Shown here: one piece after another, positions 49,985-58,905 of the stretch
Layout: the number at the start of each line of letters is the position of its first letter
How positions within the stretch are numbered: position 1 is the stretch's first letter
From: Metabacillus dongyingensis
GTDB taxonomy: Bacteria > Bacillota > Bacilli > Bacillales > Bacillaceae
Direction of reading: 5' to 3'
Length of the DNA stretch: 64,000 nucleotides
NCBI RefSeq assembly: GCF_019933155.2
Contig: NZ_CP082944.1
Coordinates: forward strand, 2,358,001 to 2,422,000
Notes under the pieces: model-generated
Databases searched by the model: none
What the model was told of the DNA's origin: nothing
The model's input: only the letters and a program-made list of their open reading frames with translations
Made by a program: the position numbers and the translations under genes

Positions 49985-50264
49985 ACCGGATAGTTTAAGT
50001 ATGTTATTTCACAAACTTCTCTTTGCCAGAAATCATTGTGGTAAATGGCGGAGAAAATCAATTCTTAGGCGGTCGCTAGTAATAGGGAAAGAGGATATCT
50101 ATGAAGTTTATAAGGATGCCCCTGACGCGAAAATTATTTCTGTCCATATGGAGACTGTCAATCATTGGACATTATCAAGAGAAGAATTGAAAAGCTTTAT
50201 TAATGAAAAAGGAATCTCCTCTAGTGTCCTAGTGCCGCATGATGGTGAATCATATTCTTTTTAA
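49985..50264 (+). pseudogene. C-terminal remnant of an MBL-fold metallo-hydrolase
   Basis: One frame reads LPEIIVVNGGENQFLGGR up to a TAG near 50080. The next frame carries on SLVIGKEDIYEVYKDAPDAK, IISVHMETVNHWTLSREELK and SSSVLVPHDGESYSF to 50264. Together they match the end of Bacillus MBL-fold hydrolases (VNGGxNQF, GKEDIY, HMExVNH). The metal-binding N-terminal half is gone and one frameshift is present. Confidence 0.6.
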
Positions 50265-50282
50265 GTTGAAAAATGGACTTTC

Positions 50283-50326
50283 AAAAGAGAGCACATATTA
50301 ACCATGTATAATATGTGCTCTCTTTT
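50283..50326. terminator. Bidirectional 18-bp-arm terminator
   Basis: AAAAGAGAGCACATATTA (50283-50300) and TAATATGTGCTCTCTTTT (50309-50326) enclose ACCATGTA. It ends the DMT transporter gene on the minus strand. The stem repeats that at 24958-24989. Confidence 0.8.
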
Positions 50327-50366
50327 ATCATTAACCATTATATAGCTATCTCAATTGAACAGACAG

Positions 50367-51269
50367 TTAGTTTTTCTCTGATACAGCTTCTTTTTTTGAT
50401 ACGTGAGCATTTTTGCCTAATATAACAGAAAAGACTACTATCAATGCTATTACAACAGTGAAAAATGTGATGGATTCATCTAGAAATATGGTTGCAAATA
50501 GAATCATTAAAAATGGTTGCAGGTATTGAAGCTGACTAACTCTTGCTATTCCGCCCATAGCCATTCCGCTATACCAGGCAACATATGCTAAAAATTGACT
50601 GATCACTGCGAGATAAATAAAACTGACCCAAGCATGTATTGGGGCATGGAGCATTTCGGTTGTAAGGTTTAATCCAACTGGAAAAATAAAAAATGGAGCA
50701 CCGATCATAATCGCCCAAGCAATTACTTGCCAGCTACCTAAATCTTTCGCTAATTTCCCGCCTTCTGCGTAACTAAGTCCAAGTATTAACACTGCAGCCA
50801 ATATTGCTAAATCGGCAAATTGTAATTGACCGAATCCGAGATGAAAAGCATACATAATAACAGATAAAGAGCCAATTATACTTGAAATCCAGAATTTGAG
50901 AGAAGGGATTTCACCTGCTCTAAACATAGCAAATCCGGCTGTTGCCAATGGTAACAGGGCTACTTCCACAGCTCCATGAGAAACAGGCAAGGATTCCATT
51001 GCCCAAGAAGTAAGGAGAGGAAATCCTAAAACTGCACCTGCTGCAACAATAAGCAGACTTTTGAATTGGCGGGGATTAGGCAGTTTTTCTTTTCGAACAA
51101 TCAATACCACGCCTACTAAAATAGCGGCTACAATTGTTCTTCCTAAACCGACGACCGTAGTCCCAAAATACTCTACTGCAATACTTGTAGACGGGAGCGT
51201 TAAGCTAAAACAAATGACGCCTGCTAATCCCAAAATTAATCCTAATTTCTCTCTGATTTCTCCCTGCAT
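50367..51269 (-). CDS. EamA/DMT family transporter
   Basis: The 300-residue protein has ten membrane helices as two EamA repeats (VICFSLTLPSTSIAVEYFGT, then SHGAVEVALLPLATAGFAMF; and SYAEGGKLAKDLGSWQVIAW, then GIARVSQLQYLQPFLMILFA). The product is a probable metabolite exporter. It is transcribed divergently from a MocR-type regulator with 160 bp between, a common arrangement in which the regulator controls the exporter. Substrate unknown; amino compounds are likely given the regulator class. Confidence 0.85.
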   Translation of the reverse strand: MQGEIREKLGLILGLAGVICFSLTLPSTSIAVEYFGTTVVGLGRTIVAAILVGVVLIVRKEKLPNPRQFKSLLIVAAGAVLGFPLLTSWAMESLPVSHGAVEVALLPLATAGFAMFRAGEIPSLKFWISSIIGSLSVIMYAFHLGFGQLQFADLAILAAVLILGLSYAEGGKLAKDLGSWQVIAWAIMIGAPFFIFPVGLNLTTEMLHAPIHAWVSFIYLAVISQFLAYVAWYSGMAMGGIARVSQLQYLQPFLMILFATIFLDESITFFTVVIALIVVFSVILGKNAHVSKKEAVSEKN

Positions 51270-51429
51270 CTTATCTAACCCCAGTCTTTATATTTTGTAT
51301 CACATCTGTACCATTTTTTACTTATCTAAAAAACAGTTCTGATATAATTAACATACTATGAGTACATACAATAAAAATAAACCATTTTTTTACTCATCTG
51401 TCCTGGTACAGTTAAAGGGGGATCAATAC

Positions 51430-52806
51430 ATGAACTCAAAATATATTAAGATAATGCAAGAAATTAAGATTCAGGTAGCAGATGGTTCGCTGATTGCAGG
51501 CAGTAAACTCCCTTCTGTTCGTCAGTTATCTGAGTATTTTTCATGCAGCAAAAATACGGTCATTAAAGCATACGCCGAACTTGAAAAAGAGCATTTAATT
51601 TATTCAGTTCCTAAAAGCGGCTACTATGTTGTGAATGAATTTCAAAAAGCGGCGGAAGAAAATGAGGTGATTGATTTCTTGTCTGCCGGTCCAGATAAAA
51701 AGGTTATGCCTTATGTGGAATTTCAACATTGTATGAATCAAGCAATTGAACAATATAAAGAAGAGCTTTTTACATACTCTGATCAACAAGGGCTTTACTC
51801 ACTGCGGGTACAGTTAGTGAAATATTTGCAAAGTCTGCAGGTGTTTACTCAACCTGAAAGAGTAATCGTTGTATCTGGCTCGCAGCAAGCCCTTAATTTA
51901 TTAGTTTCTATGCCATTTCCAAATGGAAAAAACAATATTCTAATTGAACAGCCTACTTATTTCGGATTCATAGAGTCCATCAAACTGCACCAAGCTACTG
52001 CTTTTGGAATTGAGTTATCGATGGAAGGAATTGATCTTGAACGTCTGGAATACATTTTTCGAAATAATGATATCAAGTTCTTCTATATTATCCCTAGATT
52101 TAACAATCCGCTTGGACATTGTTACCCGAATAGCGATAAGAAAAAAATCGTTGAGTTAGCTGAAAAATACGATGTATATATAGTGGAGGATGATTTTTTA
52201 GGAGACCTTGATCCAAATGCAAAATCAGATCCTTTATTTTCTTTTGATCCTTCTGGGAGAGTGATTTATATTAAAAGCTTTTCGAAAATTTTTCTCCCGG
52301 GGTTAAGGATCGGTACTGTCGTTCTTCCTTCATTAATGATTAACAATTTTTTACGATATAAATTCAGTTCGGATTTTAATAGTTCAGCACTTTCTCAAGG
52401 TGCGCTAGAAATCTATTTAAAAAGTGGTATGTTTAATAGCCATCTCAAAAGAATAAAAGAGGTATACCGTACTAAAATGCAAATCCTTCAAGAAGCATGT
52501 GAATCATTCCTGCCGGCTAATACTCATTTTTCAAAACCGCCTTCAGGATTCTATCTATCCATCAGTTTGCCAGAGAATGTGACAGCAAAGCAGGTAGTTC
52601 ATATGCTGAAAGAGCAGCATATATATGTTGATGATGCCTCCAGAATGTTTTTACCAGAATATAAAAAGGAAAATCTCCTTCGATTATGCATTTCTCAAGT
52701 GAACGAGAGTCAAATTAAACTAGGGGTAGAGCGATTGGCTCACTGTATTGATTTAATTAATAGTAGAAAAAATGATATTAGTCCAAATAACTTTTTACTC
52801 ATTTAG
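51430..52806 (+). CDS. MocR-type GntR/aminotransferase regulator
   Basis: The 458-residue protein has an N-terminal GntR winged helix (GSKLPSVRQLSEYFSCSKNT, then VIKAYAELEKEHLIYSVPKS) and a fold-type I aminotransferase domain with the PLP lysine in YIKSFSKIFLPGLRIG and the Asp of VEDDFLGDL. ATG 51430 follows AAAGGGGGATC. It probably regulates the divergent DMT exporter in response to a PLP-reactive amino compound. Confidence 0.88.
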   Translation: MNSKYIKIMQEIKIQVADGSLIAGSKLPSVRQLSEYFSCSKNTVIKAYAELEKEHLIYSVPKSGYYVVNEFQKAAEENEVIDFLSAGPDKKVMPYVEFQHCMNQAIEQYKEELFTYSDQQGLYSLRVQLVKYLQSLQVFTQPERVIVVSGSQQALNLLVSMPFPNGKNNILIEQPTYFGFIESIKLHQATAFGIELSMEGIDLERLEYIFRNNDIKFFYIIPRFNNPLGHCYPNSDKKKIVELAEKYDVYIVEDDFLGDLDPNAKSDPLFSFDPSGRVIYIKSFSKIFLPGLRIGTVVLPSLMINNFLRYKFSSDFNSSALSQGALEIYLKSGMFNSHLKRIKEVYRTKMQILQEACESFLPANTHFSKPPSGFYLSISLPENVTAKQVVHMLKEQHIYVDDASRMFLPEYKKENLLRLCISQVNESQIKLGVERLAHCIDLINSRKNDISPNNFLLI

Positions 52807-52960
52807 TATGGGTAAGTTTATATAGAGGGCACATCACAGGTTTATGAGGATTTCCAACCATAAGAAAATAAGGTCAAAACGGTAGTTTATGTGACTTAGA
52901 AATTGAGCAATCATTTGAAACTATTTCCTCGCTAAATATACAAACTTTTAAATGAAATAA

Positions 52961-52993
52961 AACCCTCTAAATGATGATTTTTGGAGGGTTCTT
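52961..52993 (+). terminator. Terminator after the MocR-type gene
   Basis: AACCCTC (52961-52967) and GAGGGTT (52984-52990) with a 16-nt loop, followed by CTTTC. Confidence 0.5.
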
Positions 52994-53054
52994 TCATTAA
53001 TTTGCCTCCGAAGTATTGAAAACTGTTTGTTAGTACCTTCTTATACTAACCTGC

Positions 53055-53239
53055 TCAGATAGTTGTATAAGAAAGAAGATTCACTGAATGTAGTATTGCA
53101 CCCGTTGCTTTAAGAACTATTTTTTTTATTCGTTTATATTCACTTTCACTTTTAATTTCCTCAGGTCTTGGAGTGCCCTCGCATTTTAAAAGCAGCATCT
53201 GTCCATCCAAGTTTTTATTTCCCGCCGATTCGTACAGGA
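53055..53239 (-). other. Open frame downstream of the M50-like gene, start unclear
   Basis: The minus strand is open from about 53264 and reads FHILYESAGNKNLDGQMLLL, then KCEGTPRPEEIKSESEYKRI and VLKATGAILHSVNLLSYTTI. It has good coding character but no ATG, GTG or TTG at its beginning; an internal ATG would give about 47 residues. It lies in the same frame as the M50-like gene after TAG-AAA-TAG. It is either a broken second gene or a former C-terminal extension. Confidence 0.35.
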
Positions 53240-53270
53240 TGTGAAATGTTAATTTCCTTTTAATCTATTT

Positions 53271-53750
53271 CTAATCAAGCTGACTGCAGCTTTTGCCATA
53301 CTTAATTACGTCATATATAGATCGCCCATCAGATGAGTGAGTTTCTGAGTATTTAAAAGGAAGCAAAGAAAAGAAAACAAAGTAAACAGAAAAATAAACA
53401 AACTGATAATAAAAAATATGAGGTTCAAGAAAACCGGTGTGGATCATTGTATTAACAATCAAAATGGCTGTAAGGTTAAACAGAGATCCGCCTGCATATA
53501 CAAATGCGTGTGTGTACCGATTATCCCACTTCAAATTTTCATATTGGCAAAATGAATCTAAAAAGTAGTATTGCTTGACTTCAAGTTTTCCTATTCTGAA
53601 CATCAGTTTCCCTCTGCCCAAAATAAATACAGCTTTGCCTCCAAACATCCACACGAAAACAAAGTGTCCCAGCTGATGAATAAATGCTACGATTGGCAGC
53701 ACGAAAAAGAAAGCCCAAAAAAATGTAATCATATCTTCTAACTGAAACAT
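53271..53750 (-). CDS. M50-like membrane protein with altered catalytic motif
   Basis: The 159-residue protein has about four membrane helices. The site-2-protease-type zinc motif HExxH is present as H25-Q-L-G-H29 (AFIHQLGHFVFVW), with glutamine for the catalytic glutamate. The third ligand region may be SSDGRSIYDV. ATG 53750 lies nine bases after AGGAGGG; an ATG at 53774 overlaps that site. Without the glutamate, peptidase activity is doubtful. It could be a pseudoenzyme, or a base error may hide an active protease. Confidence 0.65.
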   Translation of the reverse strand: MFQLEDMITFFWAFFFVLPIVAFIHQLGHFVFVWMFGGKAVFILGRGKLMFRIGKLEVKQYYFLDSFCQYENLKWDNRYTHAFVYAGGSLFNLTAILIVNTMIHTGFLEPHIFYYQFVYFSVYFVFFSLLPFKYSETHSSDGRSIYDVIKYGKSCSQLD

Positions 53751-53927
53751 GCAAATGGCCCTCCTAAAAATCATTTACTACTTGAATTCCCCCAACCAGC
53801 AGAATAAAACTGAAAAAGAAGAATTGACCATTCTGCCCTAGACAGAAACAATTATTTTCCTGATTCATGCGCCTAATTCCTTACCTTTTCATAATCTGAA
53901 GGATAAAGAAAAAAGGAGTGTTTTCTA

Positions 53928-54305
53928 ATGGACTGTTACCGGGAGCAGCTTCCAGTTCCGCATGCTCATTATTTTCAGGGAGTCACTGAGAAGAAGGAAA
54001 ATCACCATCATTATTTACTCGGGTTTTCTAAACCGCTGAACGGGAATTCATATGATGGTCATTTTCATTATGTTGAAGGGTTAACTACGTTTGAAAATCA
54101 GCATTATCACCGTTTTTATGTTCAAACAGGCCCTGCTATACCAATGCTTGATGGGTCTCATTATCACTTATTCTTCGGGAAATCTTACAGGAACTATACA
54201 GAAGCAGAGCCTCCGGAGTTTGGAGGAGTGGTTTATTCTGCACAGCAAAAGCAAGTTCATCACCATTTATTTAGCGGCCGAACAAGCGGACCTATTGGTT
54301 ATTGA
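53928..54305 (+). CDS. ymaF: YmaF family protein
   Basis: The 125-residue protein is rich in His pairs repeated in beta-strand-like units (PHAHYFQG, NHHHYLLGFSKP, GHFHYVEGLTTF, QHYHRFYVQTGP, SHYHLFFGKS, VHHHLFSGRTSG), the YmaF signature. The regular H-x-H pattern suggests metal binding. ATG 53928 follows AAGGAGTG. B. subtilis also has ymaF next to miaA, so the order is conserved. Function unknown. Confidence 0.85.
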   Translation: MDCYREQLPVPHAHYFQGVTEKKENHHHYLLGFSKPLNGNSYDGHFHYVEGLTTFENQHYHRFYVQTGPAIPMLDGSHYHLFFGKSYRNYTEAEPPEFGGVVYSAQQKQVHHHLFSGRTSGPIGY

Positions 54306-54417
54306 AATTCTGCCGTTTGGCTGCACAGAAAACTGGAAATAATAAACTGGTATTCACTGATTTAAAGTGATAAGATGTTGAATAGCGGACTATTAGGAAT
54401 GAAAGAGTGGTTGCAAG

Positions 54418-55368
54418 TTGAAGAAAGAGAAGCTGGTCGTAATAATAGGACCGACAGCTGTTGGCAAAACAAATTTGAGCATTGAGCTCGCAAAGAAGCT
54501 AAATGGAGAAATTATCAGCGGAGACAGTATGCAGGTCTACCGCGGGATGGATATAGGGACTGCAAAAGTAAAGCCTGATGAAATGGATGGAATTGTCCAC
54601 CATCTCATTGATATAAAAAATCCTGAAGAAGATTTTTCTTCAGCTGAATTTCAGGAGATTGCACGTCCATTAATTACGGAAATTCATGAAAAGAAAAAAC
54701 TGCCTATCATCGTCGGCGGCACGGGATTATATATACAATCTGTCATTTATGATTATCAATTCACCGAGGCTGCTTCTGACCCGGATTTTAGGAAACAGCT
54801 TGAAGCTGAGGCCTGTTCAGCGGGAAATGAAACGATTCATAGTAAGCTTGCTTTGATCGATCCTGTTTCTGCTGAGAGAATTCACCCTAATAATGTCAGG
54901 CGAGTGATCAGAGCACTTGAAATTTTTCATTGTACAGGAAAAACAATGACCGATTTTCTTGCAGAACAAGATAAGGTGCTGCTGTATGATGTTGTCATTA
55001 TAGGACTTGCAATGGAGAGAGAACAGCTCTATGAGAGAATTAATTTAAGGGTAGACCTGATGATGGATCAGGGCCTCATTCAAGAAGTAAAAGGGCTTTA
55101 TGACAAGGGACTGAAAGAGTGTCAATCCATACAGGCAATAGGCTATAAAGAATTATACGCCTATTTTGACGGCGCTGTTTCCCTTGAAGACGCAAAAGAG
55201 CAGCTTAAACAAAATTCCCGAAGATATGCTAAGCGCCAGCTTACCTGGTTCCGCAACAAAATGGATGTGGAATGGTTTGATATGAGCAAGCCGTTGGATA
55301 TGGATTTGAGATTCAATGAAATTTTTACATATATAGCAGGAAAGCTTAATTTAAGCGCGAATACATAA
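54418..55368 (+). CDS. miaA: tRNA dimethylallyltransferase
   Basis: The 316-residue enzyme begins VVIIGPTAVGKTNLSIELAK (P-loop) and has SGDSMQVYRGMDIGTAKVKP and the C-terminal KRQLTWFRNKMDVEWFD. It transfers a dimethylallyl group to N6 of A37 in tRNAs reading UNN codons, the first step to ms2i6A. Start TTG 54418. hfq follows 27 bp later, as in many bacteria. Confidence 0.96.
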   Translation: MKKEKLVVIIGPTAVGKTNLSIELAKKLNGEIISGDSMQVYRGMDIGTAKVKPDEMDGIVHHLIDIKNPEEDFSSAEFQEIARPLITEIHEKKKLPIIVGGTGLYIQSVIYDYQFTEAASDPDFRKQLEAEACSAGNETIHSKLALIDPVSAERIHPNNVRRVIRALEIFHCTGKTMTDFLAEQDKVLLYDVVIIGLAMEREQLYERINLRVDLMMDQGLIQEVKGLYDKGLKECQSIQAIGYKELYAYFDGAVSLEDAKEQLKQNSRRYAKRQLTWFRNKMDVEWFDMSKPLDMDLRFNEIFTYIAGKLNLSANT

Positions 55369-55395
55369 CACATAGAGAAAAGAGGAGGACGAAAC

Positions 55396-55620
55396 ATGAG
55401 AACAACAGTAAATATTCAAGACCAGGTTTTAAATTCCATCCGTAGAGACGGTACCTTTGTAACAGTATTCTTACTAAATGGTTTTCAATTAAGAGGGCTT
55501 GTCAAGGGGTTTGATAACTTTACGGTTCTTTTAGAAACAGAAGGAAAGCAGCAGCTTATCTATAAGCATGCGATTTCAACTTTTGCACCGCAGAAAAATG
55601 TAACACTTGAATTGGAATAG
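55396..55620 (+). CDS. hfq: RNA chaperone Hfq
   Basis: The 74-residue Sm-like protein has Sm1 ([20 protein letters not shown]) and Sm2 ([13 protein letters not shown]) motifs. It forms a hexamer that binds RNA. ATG 55396 follows AGAGGAGGAC. It is encoded with miaA. A terminator follows. Confidence 0.97.
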   Translation: MRTTVNIQDQVLNSIRRDGTFVTVFLLNGFQLRGLVKGFDNFTVLLETEGKQQLIYKHAISTFAPQKNVTLELE

Positions 55621-55627
55621 AAATATG

Positions 55628-55665
55628 AAAGCAGTCTTCAGCACAATGGAGGCTGCTTTTATTTT
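55628..55665 (+). terminator. Terminator after hfq
   Basis: AAAGCAG and CTGCTTT with an imperfect upper stem (CTTCA/TGGAG), then TATTTTG. Confidence 0.65.
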
Positions 55666-55865
55666 GTTTTTTAAAGGATATTCACCCGCATTGCAAAAGG
55701 AAATATGAGAAAATATTTCTCGGGAAAGCGCATAATACTACAAAACATCGCATTTATCAACAATTTTTTTAACGGTTAAAATAATTTTCATATTTTTATA
55801 TAGGCATTTGTCACGATTTTGACCGCTGCAACGTATAGTAGTAAAAGAATGTGAGGTGAACATCT

Positions 55866-56816
55866 TTGGATCAAGCAGTCACATTTAAAAATAATGGTCA
55901 AATTAATGTGATTTTGAATGGGCAAAAAAAGACGTATCATGAGAAAATCAGCGAATCAGCATCCTATGAAATAAAAATTCCAAAAACACAGCCTCAGCAT
56001 GTCATTCTTAATGAAATGGAAGCTGAATTAAACACTCTTGTAGGAATGGAAGAAATGAAACGGATGTTAAAAGAAATTTATGCATGGATTTATATCAATA
56101 AAAAGCGTGAGGAACAAGGACTTAAAGCTGGAAAGCAATCTCTTCATATGATGTTCAAAGGAAATCCGGGAACAGGAAAAACGACAGTTGCCAGGCTGAT
56201 CGGCAAATTATTTTTTCAAATGAATGTGCTATCAAAAGGACACTTGATTGAAGCTGAAAGAGCAGATTTAGTCGGAGAATACATTGGACATACAGCACAA
56301 AAAACAAGAGACCTGATAAAAAAATCACTTGGCGGGATTCTTTTTATAGATGAAGCATATTCACTTGCACGCGGTGGAGAAAAGGATTTCGGCAAAGAAG
56401 CGATCGATACGCTTGTTAAGCATATGGAGGATAAGCAGCATGAATTTGTTTTAATCTTAGCGGGCTATTCAAAAGAAATGGATCATTTCCTGACTCTTAA
56501 CCCTGGTCTTCATTCGAGATTTCCGCTAGTTGTGGATTTTCCTGACTATTCTGTAGAACAGCTGATGGAGATATCGAAAAGAATGATGATTGAACGGGAA
56601 TACACATTCAGCAAAGAAGCGGAGTGGAAGCTTCGTGATCATTTAAATATGATTAAAACAAATATGGCTCCTGCAAAATTTTCAAATGGAAGATATGTTC
56701 GAAATGTCATTGAAAAATCGATCAGATCTCAAGCTATGAGACTTCTAACATCAGATCAATATCAGCGTGATGACCTGATGACAATAAAAAGCCAGGATCT
56801 CATCATAAAAGAATAA
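55866..56816 (+). CDS. spoVK: Stage V sporulation protein K, AAA ATPase
   Basis: The 316-residue CbbX-like AAA ATPase has Walker A FKGNPGTGKTTVARLIGKLF, a pore-loop region VGEYIGHTAQKTRDLIK, Walker B GILFIDEAYSLARGGEKDFG and a sensor NPGLHSRFPLVVDF. It is needed in late sporulation in B. subtilis and acts in the mother cell. TTG 55866 is the only reasonable start (GTGAGGTG upstream). A sequence CGTATAGTA at about 55833 resembles a mother-cell sigma -10 element (weak). Confidence 0.93.
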   Translation: MDQAVTFKNNGQINVILNGQKKTYHEKISESASYEIKIPKTQPQHVILNEMEAELNTLVGMEEMKRMLKEIYAWIYINKKREEQGLKAGKQSLHMMFKGNPGTGKTTVARLIGKLFFQMNVLSKGHLIEAERADLVGEYIGHTAQKTRDLIKKSLGGILFIDEAYSLARGGEKDFGKEAIDTLVKHMEDKQHEFVLILAGYSKEMDHFLTLNPGLHSRFPLVVDFPDYSVEQLMEISKRMMIEREYTFSKEAEWKLRDHLNMIKTNMAPAKFSNGRYVRNVIEKSIRSQAMRLLTSDQYQRDDLMTIKSQDLIIKE

Positions 56817-56840
56817 AGCCGCTGTGTGCGGCTTTATTAA
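56812..56840. terminator. Shared convergent terminator
   Basis: AATAAAGCCGC and GCGGCTTTATT are perfect arms around TGTGT, between spoVK (+) and the TRIC-type gene (-). It includes the spoVK stop codon. Confidence 0.8.
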
Positions 56841-57439
56841 TGATGAATAGATTTGTTGGGCAGTCGCCATTTTTTTGTATAAGAGAGTACCCTGCATACT
56901 ACCAGCAGTACAAAGAGTGTATAAAGGTGAATGGCAGACTCGGCAAGGTCAAAACCAATGACGATACCAGCAAGGACGGCCCATACTGCATAGATTTCAG
57001 ATTTTAAGACAAGCGGTTTGCGTCCTGCTAAAAGATCACGGATGATTCCGCCGCCGCTTCCTGTTAAGACGGCTGCTACGACAACAGCACTTATAGGGTG
57101 ATTCATTTCTGTAGCATATAAAGCCCCTTGTATGGCAAATGCGGATAACCCGATTGCATCCGTCAGGTTTCCCCATCTTTGCCAGTGTTTAAGTAAGTTA
57201 TTCGGAAATAAGAAAACAGTCGTCATTGCAATCAATGCTATTTGAAAGAGCATACCCTGCTCCCAAAGTGCGGAAACTGGCACGCCGATCAGCAGATTTC
57301 TGATCGCACCGCCCCCGAAAGCGGTAACGATCCCTAATATATATACGCCTAAAATATCATATTCTTCTTCCATCGCAACAATTGCTCCGCTGACAGCAAA
57401 CGCAATTGTTCCAATGATGCTTAATACTTCCCAAGTCAT
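56837..57439 (-). CDS. TRIC-type cation channel family (UPF0126) membrane protein
   Basis: The 200-residue protein has seven membrane helices as two repeats, each with the glycine-rich turn (TAFGGGAIRNLLIG and LTGSGGGIIRDLLAG) typical of UPF0126/TRIC channels. ATG 57439 has AAAGGGG nine bases upstream and is preferred over ATG 57469. Bacterial TRIC proteins form cation-permeable trimers. It is inserted on the opposite strand between spoVK and hflX. Confidence 0.88.
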   Translation of the reverse strand: MTWEVLSIIGTIAFAVSGAIVAMEEEYDILGVYILGIVTAFGGGAIRNLLIGVPVSALWEQGMLFQIALIAMTTVFLFPNNLLKHWQRWGNLTDAIGLSAFAIQGALYATEMNHPISAVVVAAVLTGSGGGIIRDLLAGRKPLVLKSEIYAVWAVLAGIVIGFDLAESAIHLYTLFVLLVVCRVLSYTKKWRLPNKSIHH

Positions 57440-57621
57440 AACCTGTATCCCCTTTGCTAATGCGCTCACTAGTTGTAATCGTTTTTGATTTTATATGGCG
57501 TCATGGAGAAATGCAACCATTTTCTTTCATATACTGCTTTATATAGGAAACAATTAGTGAATTCCCGGTTTTTTTGTTATGATGATAATGCAAAATTATT
57601 GCTGAAAAGGATGATACACGT

Positions 57622-58905
57622 TTGAAAGAGAACATATATTCTGTAATCGAAAAAGTCATTCTGGTTGGCTGTCAGCTGCCTAAATTAGATGACGAGGCCT
57701 TTCAATATACAATGAGTGAGCTCGCTTCATTAACGAAAACGGCAAACGGTGAAGTTCTGATGCAGCTGTCTCAAAAAAGAGAAAGAATACATCCGGCTAC
57801 ATACATAGGAAAAGGCAAAGTGGAGGAGCTGATTGCTCTTTCAGAAGAACTTGAACCGGACTTAATTATATTTAACGATGAGCTTTCCCCAAGCCAGCAG
57901 CGTAATTTGACGGCTGCACTTGATATAAAGATAATAGACCGGACGCAATTAATTCTCGATATTTTTGCGACTCGTGCTAAGTCGAGAGAAGGCAAACTTC
58001 AAGTTGAGCTTGCGCAGCTTCAATACTTATTGCCGAGACTTAGCGGACAAGGCATAAATCTTTCCCGTCAAGGCGGCGGAATCGGAACAAGAGGACCGGG
58101 TGAAACTCAGCTAGAAACCGACAGAAGGCACATTCGAAGCAGAATTCACGAAATTAAACTTCAGCTTTCTGCCATTGTCAGCCACCGTAATCGCTACCGC
58201 GAGAGAAGGAAGAAAAATCAGGCATTCCAAATTGCTCTCGTTGGCTATACCAACGCAGGCAAATCCACACTATTTAACAGAATTACAGATGCAGGCACAT
58301 TTGAAGAGGATTTGCTGTTTGCTACATTAGATCCTATGACCAGAAAGATGACCCTGCCTTCCGGGTATCAAGCCCTGCTTACAGATACGGTTGGATTTAT
58401 TCAGGATTTGCCGACTACATTAGTTGCAGCATTCCGTTCTACATTAGAAGAAGTAAAAGAAGCAGACCTCATTCTTCATGTTGTTGACAGTTCAAATGAT
58501 GACTTTCAAAATCATGAAAAAACAGTATACAAACTTCTTGATGAATTGAAGGTTACAGCCATCCCCGTCCTGACTGTGTACAACAAAAAAGATAAGCAGT
58601 CAATTGAGTTCGTTCCATCGCCAAAAGCTGAACATGTTTTGATCAGTGCATTCAGCGAGAGTGACATCGGTCATCTTAAACAGAAGATCCAAACTGTTTC
58701 AGTCGAGCAAATGGAGACTTACAGCATTGAAGTCCCTTCGAGTGAAGGCAGGCTCCTATCCATTATTAAGACTGAAACGATGGTCGGACATTTTGCATTT
58801 AATGAAGAAACAAATCAATACGAAATACAAGGACACTATTTGCCCGCACACTCAGTTGCGGGGCATATACAGATGTACAATAGAAAGGGCAGCAGTAATG
58901 TTTAA
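57622..58905 (+). CDS. hflX: GTPase HflX
   Basis: The 427-residue GTPase has an N-terminal HflX domain ([20 protein letters not shown], then [20 protein letters not shown]) and a G domain with G1 [11 protein letters not shown]3 TDTVGFI and G4 VYNKKD. It rescues and splits stalled ribosomes in stress. TTG 57622 is the start. It overlaps ynbB by 8 bp. Called ynbA in B. subtilis, in the same neighbourhood. Confidence 0.94.
   Translation: MKENIYSVIEKVILVGCQLPKLDDEAFQYTMSELASLTKTANGEVLMQLSQKRERIHPATYIGKGKVEELIALSEELEPDLIIFNDELSPSQQRNLTAALDIKIIDRTQLILDIFATRAKSREGKLQVELAQLQYLLPRLSGQGINLSRQGGGIGTRGPGETQLETDRRHIRSRIHEIKLQLSAIVSHRNRYRERRKKNQAFQIALVGYTNAGKSTLFNRITDAGTFEEDLLFATLDPMTRKMTLPSGYQALLTDTVGFIQDLPTTLVAAFRSTLEEVKEADLILHVVDSSNDDFQNHEKTVYKLLDELKVTAIPVLTVYNKKDKQSIEFVPSPKAEHVLISAFSESDIGHLKQKIQTVSVEQMETYSIEVPSSEGRLLSIIKTETMVGHFAFNEETNQYEIQGHYLPAHSVAGHIQMYNRKGSSNV

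Noticed and set aside
58646..58897. Upstream extension of the ynbB frame into hflX
   Set aside because: Shadow of hflX; the ATG at 58898 matches the family start.
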